Shown one piece after another: positions 11,627 through 23,738 of a stretch of DNA of 64,000 nt. The notes beneath the pieces were generated by a model, which saw nothing but the letters and a program-made list of their open reading frames with translations, ran no database searches and had not been told where the DNA came from. Position numbers and translations under genes: made by a program. The stretch covers positions 55,365,042 through 55,429,041 of the forward strand of contig NC_079492.1 in assembly GCF_020520425.1 (NCBI RefSeq), in the 5' to 3' direction. The DNA is from Spinacia oleracea. Lineage: Eukaryota; Streptophyta; Magnoliopsida; Caryophyllales; Amaranthaceae. Position 1 is the first letter of the stretch. Every line of letters begins with the position of its first letter.

Positions 11627-11920
11627 TTACTTGAACAAAATTGCCAAAGTCAAAATAACAAGAAGAAAAATAATCACTAAACTCTGGACCCAAATCTTCT
11701 TCTTCTGGTTAGATGCATCTTCCTCCATCTCTTTGTTCCTCTTAATCATGTTCACCATTTCAATACTAAGCTCAATAGGATGTGGGTTATCAATCCACTC
11801 ATAAAAGGAACAACCATTAGGCTGCTTGTAATTTTGGCATATCAAGAACCTCATGAACGGATGGTGTACAGTCCTAGACACCCTCTGAAAAACCCGACGC
11901 TGACAATCACAATTAATCAT
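11627..11920 (-). CDS. Small GRF-type zinc-finger protein with C-terminal membrane segment
   Basis: 97 residues. Cys4, Cys6, Cys28 and Cys37 with GCSFYEWID around Trp42 fit a GRF zinc finger, though the usual Gly after the CxC pair is absent. A short coiled, charged stretch (about 55-75) is followed by one strong membrane segment (about 77-96, SLVIIFLLVILTLAILF). This GRF-finger/tail-anchor plan is common among small plant proteins and is often duplicated near mobile DNA. GRF fingers bind single-stranded nucleic acid in other families, but function here is unknown. The ATG at 11920 is about 125 bp after a TATA box. Confidence 0.7.
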   Translation of the reverse strand: MINCDCQRRVFQRVSRTVHHPFMRFLICQNYKQPNGCSFYEWIDNPHPIELSIEMVNMIKRNKEMEEDASNQKKKIWVQSLVIIFLLVILTLAILFK

Positions 11921-12040
11921 CTAGTATAGTCGACGTTTTTTACTACTAAAATATGAGAAAGAAAGTTAGCAAAGAAACAAACTGGCTGAAAAAGAAAGTG
12001 AGCAAAGATTAATTGTGAGCAAAGCATTATTGTTTCTAAG

Positions 12041-12053
12041 GGTTTATATAAAC
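12041..12053 (-). promoter_or_regulatory. TATA box of the GRF-finger gene
   Basis: GTTTATATAAACC on the minus strand, about 125 bp before the ATG at 11920. It is palindromic, so orientation is inferred from the gene. Confidence 0.5.
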
Positions 12054-12333
12054 AAAGAAACTGTTCCAACGGCTAAATTTTTGAAATGACTTTTTTGAAA
12101 TAACTATAATTGTCATACTAAAATTTATCCGAATCAAACTAATCATAACTTCATAGACATCACACACTCTCATGCATGAGACAAACTAAATCTAAGATGG
12201 CAAACTAATTAATATATTTCGTTCCAAACTATTTTGGAACTACATATTTAAAAAATATGAAGTTACAAACTTTTAAACACCTAGACCATTACATATTATC
12301 AATTTTAGTTACAAACTTAAATAGAAATACACA

Positions 12334-15111
12334 TTAAAAATTAAACCCAAACCAGTTAGTCAAGGGGTGACTCCACTCACAACCACTATAATCAGATTGT
12401 TGCGACATATCTTGCGGGGTGTTGAGCCGAGAGCTTCGTCGCAAGAATAAATCAAACCCGTTAGGCGGGTTGTCCTGGGACATGTTGAGCCGATACCTTT
12501 CTCTCCTAAAGACATCAGCCCCATTTGCTGGGTACTGTTGAGACAAGTGCACCTGGGAGGTTCCTGCACCGTTACCCCCATGCTCACTACCTGGGATATT
12601 TTGAGACAGGTACTCTCTGGAACTACTAGGATTGTTCGCCATACTCTTCTGGTACCAAGAAGTCGAACCGAACGTCGTACGTATTAGGGCCTGCACATTT
12701 TACACATTTTACATTCATTATCAAGGTGTACACTAACAACATATGGATTATCTAATGTTACATACCTCCTTTGTAGCTATTTCCTCGGCTACAACCCCAT
12801 CTGCCACCTTCTTACGCTTATCCCCTAACACCGATGTTCGTCTAGTCTTCGCCCTTCCCGTCCGTCGCTTATCCACAGTGGATTTAATGCATTCTTCATC
12901 TTCATCAGCAGGTTGTGCATTTCGTACAAGTTCTCGTTCATTGTTCTCCCTTGGCCGTAATCTACGACGCCCAAATACACTACGCGCTGCAGGATCCCAC
13001 CACGCTTTTGATTCATCACCAAGCTCCCCAGTCTTCCGTATTCCAACTACATCCTCAAGAGTTAGCCGAATTTTATCCGTGGCTTCCTTGTACAATGCTA
13101 ACGTAACGTCATTGTGCATAGCTAGCGTACTCAAATAGCCTTGCCTTTGACCTAGCTCTTTCGCCTTCATCGCCACTGCGGATTCTTCTGGATCATAGTA
13201 GGACACTTTTATGTTCTCATACGAACTCGCGTCTTTCTTCCAGCGATTTAAGATGTACTTCTCTGGGATAAATTCCACATCTTCAGTCGACATGGCACGG
13301 ATTATGTGTCTACATAGTATACCTCTAAACTCAAACAATTTTCACGAGCATGAAAATTCACCCTTAACCTTATCACATGTCACGTCGTAGGTCTTGAATT
13401 TTTTTCGCCAAATTACAGTGGGAAACCTTTCAACAGCTACGTAGAATACTGTTGACCCCAGTGCATAGTCCTTCTTCGTAACATTTGTGTGAAGCAAACC
13501 TTCACACTCTTTCTTCACCTCTGCAAACATAGCATTTGTGTACGACTTCTGGAAAACATACTCCGCTAGTATTGACTTGTTAAACTTGAGAGGTTTTTCC
13601 CTTGTTTTTAAATTATAATCTGCTTCCTCCGCGGCTTTAATCTTCAACGCATGCTCGTACCGTTTCACAAATGTGACCAAGCCACATTGTAAGTTAACAT
13701 GAGTTTTAAAAAACCTATTCATACCTTCGCTCCTCTACGTGGAAGACATCCCAGCCCAAAACGTCCCTCTACAGTAAGCGGGAGCCCATTGAGTCCTTGT
13801 TTCATATTGCTCCTTCATCCAACCTGCTTCCCTTAGACAATATTTGTCCATTATTATACACCAAGCTTCATCAAATTCTTCCTGATGCATCATATCATGG
13901 ACCGCTGTACGTATTAAACGGTCAATATCTTTCCAATTAGCATTGGTTCCCAGGTTCTTCGACGCATTCTGGAGGAGATGCCATAAACAAAATCTGTGCG
14001 GGACACCGGGGAACACAACCTCAACTGCTCTCCCAATTGCCCTACACTGATTTGTACAAATCCCTTTTGGTTTCTTACCCATGCACTTCACAAATTTCTC
14101 AAACACCCATACAAAAGTATCGGTGTCTTCGTGCGTGATTAATGCAGCCCCAAATATTATAGATGATCCGTGATGGTTGATACCGATAAAGGGTGCAAAG
14201 GGCATACGGAACCTACATGGGGAAACAACATTTTAGCACCGAAAAAAATCATTCTTTCATGTTATTCGTTCAAAGAAGTTAAGCAATCTACGATAAATTA
14301 ATTTAGCACAACACCTGTTCACGGAGAAGGTTGTGTCGAATGTTATTACATCTCCAAAATATTTATAGGATTCTCTGCTCCGAGCATCAGACCAAAACGC
14401 ATGCAACAACGTCCCACCGTCATCAACTCGAAGACAACTATAAAAGTCATTATTCAGTTCATGTTGCTTCTTCAAGTAGTCTTGTAGTGCCTTTGCATCT
14501 CCCAGACACCTTGACATACGTCGATCTAAATTTATTGCATTCCTCAAGTCTCGATTGTTGAAGTTCATATTATCGAATCCACCACGCTCAAGAACCTGTG
14601 CACTAAAGTTCGTATTTATGCTTATTCCCGCGTTATCATTGATGATCGCTCTCTCAAACGTTCCTTGATCAATACTTCTATAGTTAACCATTAGATAACT
14701 ACAACCAGGATTGAGATCATGGTTATGCTTCAGGTCGCAACCGAGTATCTCAAATTTTCCACCCTTCAAAACCCCATACACAAACATTTTGCAACCAGTG
14801 ACATTACATCCTTCAGTTTTTGCCGCACCCCCCCCCCCCTTACATTTAAGTCTGATACGACTCGTCATATCTGCTTTCGCCTCTTTTTCTCCTACGCCAC
14901 CTCTACGAACCCCCTTTGCCTTAAACTCTGGCAGCAATTCACTGCTTTTTATGAAAAGCTCGAACCCTTCCCTGTAAGCATATTCATGGCAAAATCTACA
15001 AAAGTCGATCCCTGGTGCAAAGCACATCCCTACTCTAGGTCTTTCTCCTTCTGGTTCACCACTTTGATTCAGGTCTATGGGTAAACTAGGATGCTCTACT
15101 ATGTTTTCCAT
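12334..15111 (-). pseudogene. FAR1/FRS-type (MULE-derived) gene with two in-frame stops
   Basis: Three exons with consistent phases: 15111-14315, 14212-12766 and 12690-12334 (introns 102 and 75 bp, both GT-AG), about 867 codons. Exon 1 encodes the FAR1 DNA-binding domain (the CRFCHEYAYREGF region, a GCNVTGCKM pair, LKHNHDL). Exons 1-2 encode the MULE transposase core (DVITFDTTFSVNR, then MPFAPFIGINHHG, FCLWHLLQN). Exon 2 then carries the SWIM finger (FRGILCRHII) and a basic tail. Two stops break it without shifting frame. TAG at 13737-13735 falls at the usual Gln of the T-Q-R-S-E-x-M-N motif (an expected CAG/CAA). TGA at 13344-13342 replaces the second Cys of the SWIM CxC pair. The family acts in light and development signalling or as transposase; this copy probably makes only truncated protein. 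An alternative upstream ATG is at 15147; a likely acceptor just before 15111 suggests a 5' UTR intron. Confidence 0.8.
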
Positions 15112-15147
15112 CCCGCTGCCACTAAACAAATATAATTTAATATGCAT

Positions 15148-16945
15148 ACTAATTTATTGATATCAATCTTAAATATTCATTTAATCATTACATGCATGCA
15201 GGTACGTCATACTAAATGTTATCTTCAGTAATTAATTAATCATACTAAAATAAAGAACGTTGTCCCCTCTAGTCTGCTATGAATGGCTTCGACAACTCCG
15301 CCACCCAAATTTCAGACATTTGTTATTCCACATTAACCTAATAAGTAATAACCACCCATGATAATTATTACAAATAACTTGAATTACCTCATACTTTATT
15401 CTTATAATAAATAAATAAAACCTAAAACTAGCAGGTCAATTACGAACGAACAAATATTACAGAATTGGAGGAAATTTACCAGCTCTAAGTTGCGGTCGCC
15501 GGATCTTTTGTTGTCGCCGGAATTTGATTGTTACCGGCTCTCAGTTGTGGTCGCCGGAATTTGATTCTCTCTGGTGTCGCGGTACTTCACTTCACAATGA
15601 TTTCCGTAGATGATGCGGTCGATTTTAGGGTTTAGAATGGCAAGAAGGATTACAATTAATTAGTGTAAAATTATAAGGTAACTAATTAGGGGAGATAATT
15701 GTGTTTGAAAATTTTAATTACATTTTTTTTATTGGATAAAGATTGGCGTCAAAGGGAAGGAGTGTGAAAATGGCGCCATTCCACTAATTTATTTCCCCCC
15801 CAAATGCACCATCTTTGCCGCTCATCCCAAATATTTTGGACCAATCAGAACTCAGGGTATGGAACTATTCCCTACCCTGAGTGTATACGTAGCCTTTTCG
15901 GTAATGATTGGGTGTAAGAAAAATGATTGTATGTAAGAGATTATAATAAAAAAAAAAAAAAGAGAAAATAATAAAGAAATAAGGTAAGAGAGAGGAGTGA
16001 TAATGATGGGTGATAAAGGAGGTGAGAGAGTGGGTATATGGGGAAGGGAAAAGAATTAAATAATAGGGGTGGGGAAATTTAGGTGGGAATATGGGTAGAA
16101 TCTTTAGGTATTTTGGTAATTAGATAGAAATGTAAGGGTATTTTAAGATAAAATGTATGTCCAAAAATAGAAACGGATACAACAAAAAGAAACGCTTAAA
16201 AAGGAAACGGATACAACTTAAAGGAACGGAGGGAGTAGAAAAATACACACTTAATTTTATTTTTTAAACAAAAAATAAAAATAATAAGGATATGGAGGGA
16301 AGAGGGTGAGTTGTTGAATACATAATTAAAATAAAAAACACAATTTTCCACGGTAGAAGCATTAGTTATTGCATACTTCGTATATTTGTAGGTAAAAGTA
16401 GGACAATTTGGATATTTAAATTGTTTGATAAGGTATGTTGGGGAAAAAAATAGATGATTACTATGTATATAGGAAAGTGTCAAAGTAGGCGCAACATTTT
16501 GGAAGATGCTAAAAAAAAAACAAGCACTATATTATGGGAAGGAGGGTGGATAATCTGTATATACTTCCACCGCAATCTTTTAGTTGAAACGTTTCTGTTT
16601 TGAGTTATTTATATGTAGTTGCAACTTGCAACCTTTCTTTTTAGTAACCCTATCCACACGACTTTGCCAAACTACCCTCATCCATATCCAACATCATACA
16701 CTTTTCTCTAACTATGTATAAAAATAGAGGCATGAATGCAATTTACTAAGTATTCATTTGCAATGCAAAGAATAGAGTGGAAAGTAAAGGTTGAAACAAA
16801 AACAGAACATAAGAAGTAAGTTTTATATTTATGTCAAAAAACTTAAAGAGGCTTCATTTAGTTCAAGACCAGTTTCGATTCTTTCGATTAGGTTTAGAAT
16901 GAATGCTAAAAACATGTGTCAATTAGTGTGGTTAATATAAGTTAA
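15148..16945. other. Upstream flank of the FRS gene; hairpin and MITE end
   Basis: At 15480-15600 TCGCCGGA words recur several times and may be the FRS 5' UTR. A perfect 10-bp inverted repeat, actcagggta (15850-15859) and taccctgagt (15873-15882), has a 13-nt loop. A lone Stowaway-type end (GGAACGGAGGGAG before TA) finishes at 16235, and its partner end is missing. No gene is supported; the AT-rich frame at 16196-16483 is accidental. Confidence 0.45.
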
Positions 16946-17324
16946 CTAGCTTCTGAGCCCGTTCAATGAAGGGGCAATTTTATAGTGGTTGTTAAATGAC
17001 ATTTTAAAGTGCTATTTTTGTTGAGGGTTTGTGATTTTAGTGGGAATATAGGATTTATATAGAGGTGAAATTTAAAAGTTGAGAAAATATATAAATTAGA
17101 TAGTGGATTAATATCGAGTTTTAAAGAGGGAGATGAGGGGGAAGAGGTTATATGAATTAAATGGTGAATTTATGTTGAATAAGGAAGATGAAGTGGAAGA
17201 GCTGTTGAAACTTAAAATATTTCGAATAACAAACAACAAAAGAAAAGGGGAAAAAAATTAATGGATGAAAGATGAGATGACACATGTCATTTAATAATCT
17301 ATGGTACGTCTTCCTTTTTATAGA
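16946..17324 (-). mobile_element. Small non-autonomous Helitron-like element
   Basis: Read on the minus strand it begins TCTATAAAAAGGAAGAC and ends GCCC-loop-GGGC hairpin, short spacer, CTAG, followed by T. The 3' end is a good match to Helitron rules. The base before the 5' TC is G rather than the usual A, so the 5' border may be slightly displaced. Confidence 0.55.
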
Positions 17325-17705
17325 CTAGGCATAGATGTTTCATTTTAAGGGATTACGTATGTCATTTTCCTTTATTTTTATTTTTATTTTTGTGTATATC
17401 CGGTTCACCCTTAGGGCTAATTTCGATTCAGGGCGAGCTATGAGTTGATAGGTTTCAATCCCCTCCCAATTGTTATTGTGGGGGATCGAACACGGGTCCT
17501 CACTACCAAGTTCAACCTAAACAAAGTCAATATCAACTTATTTGCGTGCTATTGTTGTTGATGATACTAGTTTATCGGGTGGTCTAACCTGCGAAGCTGC
17601 ACTTGACCAAAAACCTAGCGGTATAGCCTATTTTAGTTACGTTTAGCCTCCAGGACCCGAAACTTGAATCAATCGTGCCCTACCTCCTAACCCGGGCATC
17701 CCACA
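17325..17705. other. Intergenic, repeat-like, no gene
   Basis: Contains the words GATCGAACACGGGTCC and AACCCGGGCATCCC, typical of old plant dispersed repeats, but no borders can be drawn. Confidence 0.3.
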
Positions 17706-18180
17706 TCTATTACTATATACTAAAAGAGACAGCAGGAATGACACGTGTCACTTCCTGGTGAAAAATTTTCCCACCAAAAACTCTTTCCTAAAAATTTATT
17801 TTTTTTATTCTTTTTTTATTTTCTCTCCTTTTGTATAAATGTTTATATATGGAAAAAAATTTATAGGATTATGGAATATGCCATTATTAAAATTTTGGTA
17901 AAATTTTAGTCAAACTGTTATATCAATAATAGAAAATATTCTTACTCGATATTTTGGTCAAATTAACATATTAAATATATCAAATATTTTAGTCAGATCA
18001 TCATATTAAGCATATAAAATATATAATACGTAGTAAGTTAAAATATGATAAAATGAGTACATTGGAGATTATTAATTACACAATAGATTTAAGGGATAAA
18101 TAATTCAATTAAAATTTTTATAAAACAGATGATCAAATAATAATTTTTAAATATCCGTACGTGCACGGGACCTAATCTAG
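17706..18180 (+). mobile_element. Non-autonomous Helitron
   Basis: 475 bp. It begins TCTATTACTATATACTAAAA and ends with a short GC-rich hairpin (CCGT-ACGTGC-ACGG), eight bases, then CTAG. It sits between A and T, as Helitrons insert into AT. No coding capacity. Confidence 0.8.
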
Positions 18181-18427
18181 TTTTAGTCTGATACTCACTC
18201 CAATGATAAACTCTTACCAATAATAAAGGGAAACACTTTGAACACTTACAAATACGAGTATAAGCTAGATAATACTTCATCGACTCATCGTAAAGAAAAA
18301 CTACTCCAAACCAGTAATTTTTTTTTGAGGGAGTCCAAACAAGTAATTAAATTTAAATAAATGACAAATATTTATTTAGTAAAAAGACTAGCGATTCATT
18401 GCTCAACAAACAATCAATTCATCATCA
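18181..18427. other. Spacer before the foldback element
   Basis: Short AT-rich spacer, nothing supported. Confidence 0.3.
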
Positions 18428-18455
18428 TGGGGCATACTAAATCCCGCCCCACTAT

Positions 18456-18847
18456 TGTTGAAGATGGCTGCAAGATGTAAAGAAGGCCCTAAAAGTATAG
18501 CCCATTCTTGCAGCCCATCAAAGTGCAAGCAAACAGCAGCAGGTGCAAGCAAACAGCAGCAGCAAAGAATCAGTGACATCATTGTCACATGATCCCAAAT
18601 ATTTCATTCTCAGTATAATGTTGTTTTGTCTTTTCCTTAGGAAATTTCTAGGAAAGTGAGCCAATGATTAGCTGTCCTCTTGTGTGAGAATTTGGTGGCT
18701 GAAACCCTAAAGTGGCCTCACTATATAAACATGTATTGTACACACTCAAACCATGAATGAGAATGAGAGAAATATTTGGTTGAAAGAATTCTTGCATTAA
18801 CAGTTTATTGTTCACATTGTTGTTTGTTCATTTGCTGTTAATCATCA
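18456..18847 (+). repeat. 5' LTR of the Copia element
   Basis: 392 bp, TGTTGAAG...ATCATCA. A TATA box (CTATATAAAC, 18721-18730) should drive the genomic transcript. A CAGCAGCAGG-type tandem word lies near its start. Confidence 0.95.
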
Positions 18848-18859
18848 TGGTATCAGAGC
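18848..18859 (+). promoter_or_regulatory. Primer-binding site (initiator tRNA-Met)
   Basis: TGGTATCAGAGC starts directly after the 5' LTR; it is the standard Copia site complementary to the 3' end of initiator methionine tRNA. Confidence 0.93.
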
Positions 18860-18989
18860 TACGGTTCACCAAAATCCAATCTTTCAACCTATCTTGGTAA
18901 GGAAAACACAGAAATCCTCAAATACAGTGAGTTTATTCCTCAAAAATCTCATCTTTTAATTCTTTAAAGTAGAAAATTCTGGTTCAGCT

Positions 18990-21900
18990 ATGGTTACAAT
19001 AGATCCAACAAGCCATTTGTATCTTCACCCTTCTGATGGCACTCAGTTTGCAAACATAGAAAAGCTCCAAGGATCTACAAACTACAGATCTTGGAAGCGT
19101 TCTATGGAAATTGCTTTGGCTTCAAAACGAAAGCTTGGATTTGTTACAGGTGCTTATAAGAAAGATGAAGACCCAACAAAGGCTGAACATTGGGAAACTT
19201 GCAACAACACAGTTATCTCTTGGATCATTGGGACTGTATCTGAGTCCATAAAAAAGTCCATCATGTTTCTGAATAGCTCTGCACAAATATGGAAGCAGTT
19301 AGAACAAAGGTTGTCTCTGACCAATGGTTCGAGAAAATACAAGCTCAACAGGGACTTGTATGAAACCAAACAGATGGGAAAACCCATCAGCGATTACTAT
19401 ACAGTCATGAGTGGTTTGTGGGAAGAGCTGGAATCTCTCAATGATTTCCCACCTATCACTACTATGACTGCAGAGATAAACTCATTCATACAAGCCCTGT
19501 CAAGGCAACAAGAAGAGCAGAAACTCTTCCAGTTTCTAAATGGTGTAGATGAACAATATGCACCTCAGAGAAGTCAGCTTCTCATGATGACTCCATTGCC
19601 TTCTGTAGAAACATCCTGTAGCTGTCTTCAACAAGAAGAGTCACAGAGGGATATCTTGGGACACATCAAGGAAGAAGGTGAAACTCTTGCCATGTATAGC
19701 AAGGGAAATGAAATGACATGTACAGCTTGTGGGAAAACTGGACACATGAGTGACAAGTGTTGGAGTGTAGTTGGCTATCCTAGCTGGCATCCTAAAGGAA
19801 AGAAAACTGGAAAAGCACCTTACAAAGGAAAAGGGAAGATGCAAGGTGGTGGACAACAAAAATGGAACAAATGGAAGCAAGGGAATGGCATGAAACTTGC
19901 TGGAAATGCTCATGGAAATAGTGAAACTGGTTCCAGTGGAGGTAACAAATCACAGATAAACACTCAACAGTTAGAGCGGCTGCTTAGAATGCTACCTGTA
20001 CCCTCCAAGGAAGGTGGATCAGACACAGATGAGGAAATGGACATGAACTATTCAGGTATGGTGTCCTGTTATTTTGCTGACTCCTTAGGGTTAGATTGGA
20101 TAATTGATTCTGGAGCATCCAATCACATGACTGGAAACTTTAACACCTTGATTAATCCTGTTAAGAGTCAGAACAGTCCATATATTAACCTTCCTACTGG
20201 TGAAACTTCTAGTATATCTCATTTTGGAAATGTTAAACTTGAAAGTGATATAGAACTAAAAAAGGTTCTGTATGTTCCTGCATTTAAACACAACTTGTTG
20301 TCTGTGAATAAGTTGGCTGAGGATGCAAACTGTAAAGTGAATTTCTACTCTGGTTATTGTGTCATTGAGGATTCAACCAGCAAAGCTGTAAGAGGAGTTG
20401 GTAGAGCTTTGAATGGCTTATACTATCTGATAAATGAACCACTGGTAAAGACTCTTCAGAAATTGAAGAGTGGAACTGTGAATATAACAGAAATGAAATC
20501 AAATGAAAAGCTAGCTGGAAATGTGACAAGTGTGTCAAGTGTACCAACAGTGGTGAAAGATGTACCCACTTTGAGTGCACCAGTATTATGGCATCACAGA
20601 CTAGGCCATGCTCCTATGAAGAAAATTGAGAAAATTGAAGGAATTGGAGATGTAAAGGGGAATAACAGTGAAGTGTGTTTGAGCTGTCCTTTGGCAAAGT
20701 TCACCAAACTTCCCTATACACAGAGTAAATCTAGGGCTGTTGATGCATTTGATCTTGTGCACATAGACATATGGGGTTCTTACAAGGTGAACACAAGAGG
20801 AAATCACAGATACTTCATGACTATAGTTGATGACCATACCAGAGTCACATGGGTTCACCTGCTGAAAGCCAAATCAGATGCATATCAAGCCATCTCCACC
20901 TTTGTGAAAATGGCAGAAACACAGCATGAGAAGAAGGTTAAAGTCATCAGGTCAGACAATGCACTTGAATTTGATGATAGCAAGTGCAGACCATTCTTTG
21001 ATCAACTAGGTGTCATACACCAGACATCTTGTGTCAACAGACCACAACAGAATGGTCGAGTTGAGAGAAAACACAGGAACATACTTGAGATGTCTAGAGC
21101 AATAAGGTTTCACTCTGGTTTACCTTTGAAATTTTGGGGTGATTGTGTACTTGCTGCAGTTCACATTACCAACAGACTACCCTCTTCTGTGATACAGAAC
21201 AAGACTCCCTATGAGATTTTGTACAACAAAAAACCCAAGTACAAACACCTTAAAGCATTTGGGTGTCTAGCAATTGCAAGCAATCCTAACAACAACAAAG
21301 ACAAGTTTGAAGCCAGAGGAGTGCCTTGCATTTTCATTGGATATCCTATTACTCAAAAGGGATACAAGCTGTATAATCTGCTCACTCAAACAGTCTTTGT
21401 CTCCAGAGATGTGAGATTCTATGAGAGTATATTTCCCTATCACATTTTCCACTCAACCTCTGCTGATGCAAGCACATGCAGCAACACAAACAATCAACCA
21501 TCACTGTGGATAGGTGATGATCCCATACAAAGTGATGACACTGTTGATGACACACAAGCAAGCAGTACTCCCATTGTGACCTCCCCTGAACAAAGGAGAT
21601 CAACTAGATCACACAAAACACCAGCTTGGCACTCAGATTATCAAGTATCTCATGCCACAGTAACTGAGCCTTCTGTTGTGCATTCAGTGGCACAAACTAG
21701 AGCTACCCCGCAATTTTTTTGCTTCATGACACACATAATTCAACCTAAAGTGCTTGATCCTAAGCATTTTAAACATGTTGTTCACAGTGAGAAATGGAGA
21801 CATGCTATGAATGATGAGTTGGATGCTTTGGAAAGCAACAATACATGGGAAATAACTGATCTCCCCCCTGGGAAGCAAGCCATAGGATGTAAATGGCTAT

Positions 21901-23339
21901 ACAAAACTAAATATCACTCTGATGGAGGTCTTGACAGAAATAAGTCCAGATTAGTTGTGTTGGGAAATAGGCAGAGATATGGAATTGACTATGAAGGAAC
22001 ATTTGCACCAGTGGAAAAACTTTCCACTGTGAGGTCTCTTTTGGCTGTTGCATCTCTCAGTAACTGGTTCATACACCAAATGGATGTAAAGAATGCATTC
22101 TTACATGGTGATTTGAAAGAAACTGTGTACATGAAATTTCCACCAGGTTACCTAGGGTATGGCTTCAGATTCAGTGATCAGTTTAAGGGGGAGCAGTCCA
22201 CTCATCACTCTACAAAGGTATGCAAGTTGTTGAAATCCTTGTATGGTCTCAAACAAGCACCCAGGCAATGGTTTGCAAAATTAAGTTCTGCTCTGAAGGC
22301 AAATGGTTTCACTCAGTCCAAGAGTGACTACTCATTGTTCATCAAAGAAAGCACTGAAGACTTTGTTGGTATACTGGTGTATGTGGATGATTTGATTCTA
22401 GCTAGCAACAATTTGGATCTCATAGATCAAGCTAAAAAATTCCTCTCCTCTCAGTTCCATATGAAAGACATGGGTGAGTTGAGATATTTTTTGGGAATTG
22501 AAGTTGACAGGACTGCTCAAGGCATATTTCTCTCCCAAAAGAAATATGTATGTGATCTGCTAGAAGAATATGGACTCAGTCAATGTAGGGCATTGAAGCT
22601 TCCCATGGATAGTCACACCAAACTCACACCTGACAGTGGTGAACCACTCCCCAATCCTGAAGTATATCAGCAACTGGTAGGCAAACTCATCTACCTAACT
22701 CTCACAAGACCTGATATTGCATACACAGTGCACATTCTTAGCCAATTCATGCACAACCCCACTTGTGTACATCAACAAGCAGCACTGAGAGTACTCAGAT
22801 ACTTGTCTGGTTCAACTGATCAGGGCATTCTCCTTGCTAGTCACTCTGCAGCTAAGTTGACTGCTTATTGTGACAGTGACTGGGCTGGTTGTCCATCCAC
22901 CAGAAGATCCACTACTGGCTACTGCATTCTCCTTGGTGATTCTCCTATAAGTTGGAAATCCAAAAAACAATCTGTGGTTGCAAGATCTACTGCTGAAGCT
23001 GAGTATAGAGCTATGGCTATGACTGTGTGTGAAGTAATGTGGCTAACTCAACTCCTTAAAGAATTGGGACTAAAATCTCTAAAGTCTACATCAATCTTGT
23101 GTGACAATCAAGCAGCTTTGTCTATTGCAGCCAATCCAGTCCATCATGAAAAGACAAAACATATGGAGATTGACTGTCATTTCATTAGGGACAAGGTGCA
23201 TGAAGGAATCATCTCTCCAACCTATGTCTCTACTCAGAATCAGCTTGCAGATGTGTTCACTAAGATCTTATCCACTAAACAGCATCAAGATCTTCTTTCC
23301 AAGCTGGGAGTGATCAATCACTCCTCACTCTCAGCTTGA
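18990..23339 (+). CDS. Copia gag-pol polyprotein, 1449 residues
   Basis: One intact frame in Copia order. Gag occupies about residues 1-240 with a CX2CX4HX4C zinc knuckle from residue 244. The aspartic protease site DSGA starts at residue 373, and the GAG-pre-integrase HHRLGH motif follows near 535. The integrase D593, D656 and E692 show the D,D-35-E spacing. Reverse transcriptase has [10 protein letters not shown] near 1030 and YVDD with its aspartates at 1133-1134. RNase H motifs ([15 protein letters not shown]) lie near the end. It packages, reverse-transcribes and integrates the element RNA. No stops, frameshifts or lost catalytic residues are visible, so the copy could be active. The start is the first ATG after the primer site with a full Gag; the stop lies just before the polypurine tract. 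Confidence 0.96.
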   Translation: MVTIDPTSHLYLHPSDGTQFANIEKLQGSTNYRSWKRSMEIALASKRKLGFVTGAYKKDEDPTKAEHWETCNNTVISWIIGTVSESIKKSIMFLNSSAQIWKQLEQRLSLTNGSRKYKLNRDLYETKQMGKPISDYYTVMSGLWEELESLNDFPPITTMTAEINSFIQALSRQQEEQKLFQFLNGVDEQYAPQRSQLLMMTPLPSVETSCSCLQQEESQRDILGHIKEEGETLAMYSKGNEMTCTACGKTGHMSDKCWSVVGYPSWHPKGKKTGKAPYKGKGKMQGGGQQKWNKWKQGNGMKLAGNAHGNSETGSSGGNKSQINTQQLERLLRMLPVPSKEGGSDTDEEMDMNYSGMVSCYFADSLGLDWIIDSGASNHMTGNFNTLINPVKSQNSPYINLPTGETSSISHFGNVKLESDIELKKVLYVPAFKHNLLSVNKLAEDANCKVNFYSGYCVIEDSTSKAVRGVGRALNGLYYLINEPLVKTLQKLKSGTVNITEMKSNEKLAGNVTSVSSVPTVVKDVPTLSAPVLWHHRLGHAPMKKIEKIEGIGDVKGNNSEVCLSCPLAKFTKLPYTQSKSRAVDAFDLVHIDIWGSYKVNTRGNHRYFMTIVDDHTRVTWVHLLKAKSDAYQAISTFVKMAETQHEKKVKVIRSDNALEFDDSKCRPFFDQLGVIHQTSCVNRPQQNGRVERKHRNILEMSRAIRFHSGLPLKFWGDCVLAAVHITNRLPSSVIQNKTPYEILYNKKPKYKHLKAFGCLAIASNPNNNKDKFEARGVPCIFIGYPITQKGYKLYNLLTQTVFVSRDVRFYESIFPYHIFHSTSADASTCSNTNNQPSLWIGDDPIQSDDTVDDTQASSTPIVTSPEQRRSTRSHKTPAWHSDYQVSHATVTEPSVVHSVAQTRATPQFFCFMTHIIQPKVLDPKHFKHVVHSEKWRHAMNDELDALESNNTWEITDLPPGKQAIGCKWLYKTKYHSDGGLDRNKSRLVVLGNRQRYGIDYEGTFAPVEKLSTVRSLLAVASLSNWFIHQMDVKNAFLHGDLKETVYMKFPPGYLGYGFRFSDQFKGEQSTHHSTKVCKLLKSLYGLKQAPRQWFAKLSSALKANGFTQSKSDYSLFIKESTEDFVGILVYVDDLILASNNLDLIDQAKKFLSSQFHMKDMGELRYFLGIEVDRTAQGIFLSQKKYVCDLLEEYGLSQCRALKLPMDSHTKLTPDSGEPLPNPEVYQQLVGKLIYLTLTRPDIAYTVHILSQFMHNPTCVHQQAALRVLRYLSGSTDQGILLASHSAAKLTAYCDSDWAGCPSTRRSTTGYCILLGDSPISWKSKKQSVVARSTAEAEYRAMAMTVCEVMWLTQLLKELGLKSLKSTSILCDNQAALSIAANPVHHEKTKHMEIDCHFIRDKVHEGIISPTYVSTQNQLADVFTKILSTKQHQDLLSKLGVINHSSLSA

Positions 23340-23346
23340 GGGGGAG
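23337..23346 (+). promoter_or_regulatory. Polypurine tract
   Basis: TGAGGGGGAG immediately before the 3' LTR; it overlaps the polyprotein stop codon. Confidence 0.85.
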
Positions 23347-23738
23347 TGTTGAAGATGGCTGCAAGATGTAAAGAAGGCCCTAAAAGTATAGCCCATTCTT
23401 GCAGCCCATCAAAGTGCAAGCAAACAGCAGCAGGTGCAAGCAAACAACAGCAGCAAAGAATCAGTGACATCATTGTCACATGATCCCAAATATTTCATTC
23501 TCAGTACAATGTTGTTTTGTCTTTTCCTTAGGAAATTTCTAGGAAAGTGAGCCAATGATTAGCTGTCCTCTTGTGTGAGAATTTGGTGGCCGAAACCCTA
23601 AAGTGGCCTCACTATATAAACATGTATTGTACACACTCAAACCATGAATGAGAATGAGAGAAATATTTGGTTGAAAGAATTCTTGCATTAACAGTTTATT
23701 GTTCACATTGTTGTTTGTTCATTTGCTGTTAATCATCA
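23347..23738 (+). repeat. 3' LTR of the Copia element
   Basis: 392 bp, 389 identical to the 5' LTR; the three differences are all transitions. Confidence 0.95.

Larger units (their letters stand above)
18456..23738 (+). mobile_element. Young, intact Copia LTR retrotransposon (probably Ale-like)
   Basis: 5283 bp, with 392-bp LTRs at 18456-18847 and 23347-23738 (TG...CA) that differ by only three transitions. It is flanked by a perfect 5-bp duplication ACTAT (18451-18455, 23739-23743). It has a primer-binding site, one uninterrupted polyprotein frame and a polypurine tract. Short LTRs and compact size suit the Ale lineage, but that needs a tree. The near-identical LTRs imply a recent insertion into the older foldback element. 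Confidence 0.97.

Noticed and set aside
12743-13138. Plus-strand frame opposite the FRS gene
   Set aside because: Mirror of the FRS coding strand; exon structure and domains support the minus strand only.
21267-21603. Minus-strand frames inside the Copia polyprotein
   Set aside because: Shadows of the intact 1449-residue plus-strand frame.
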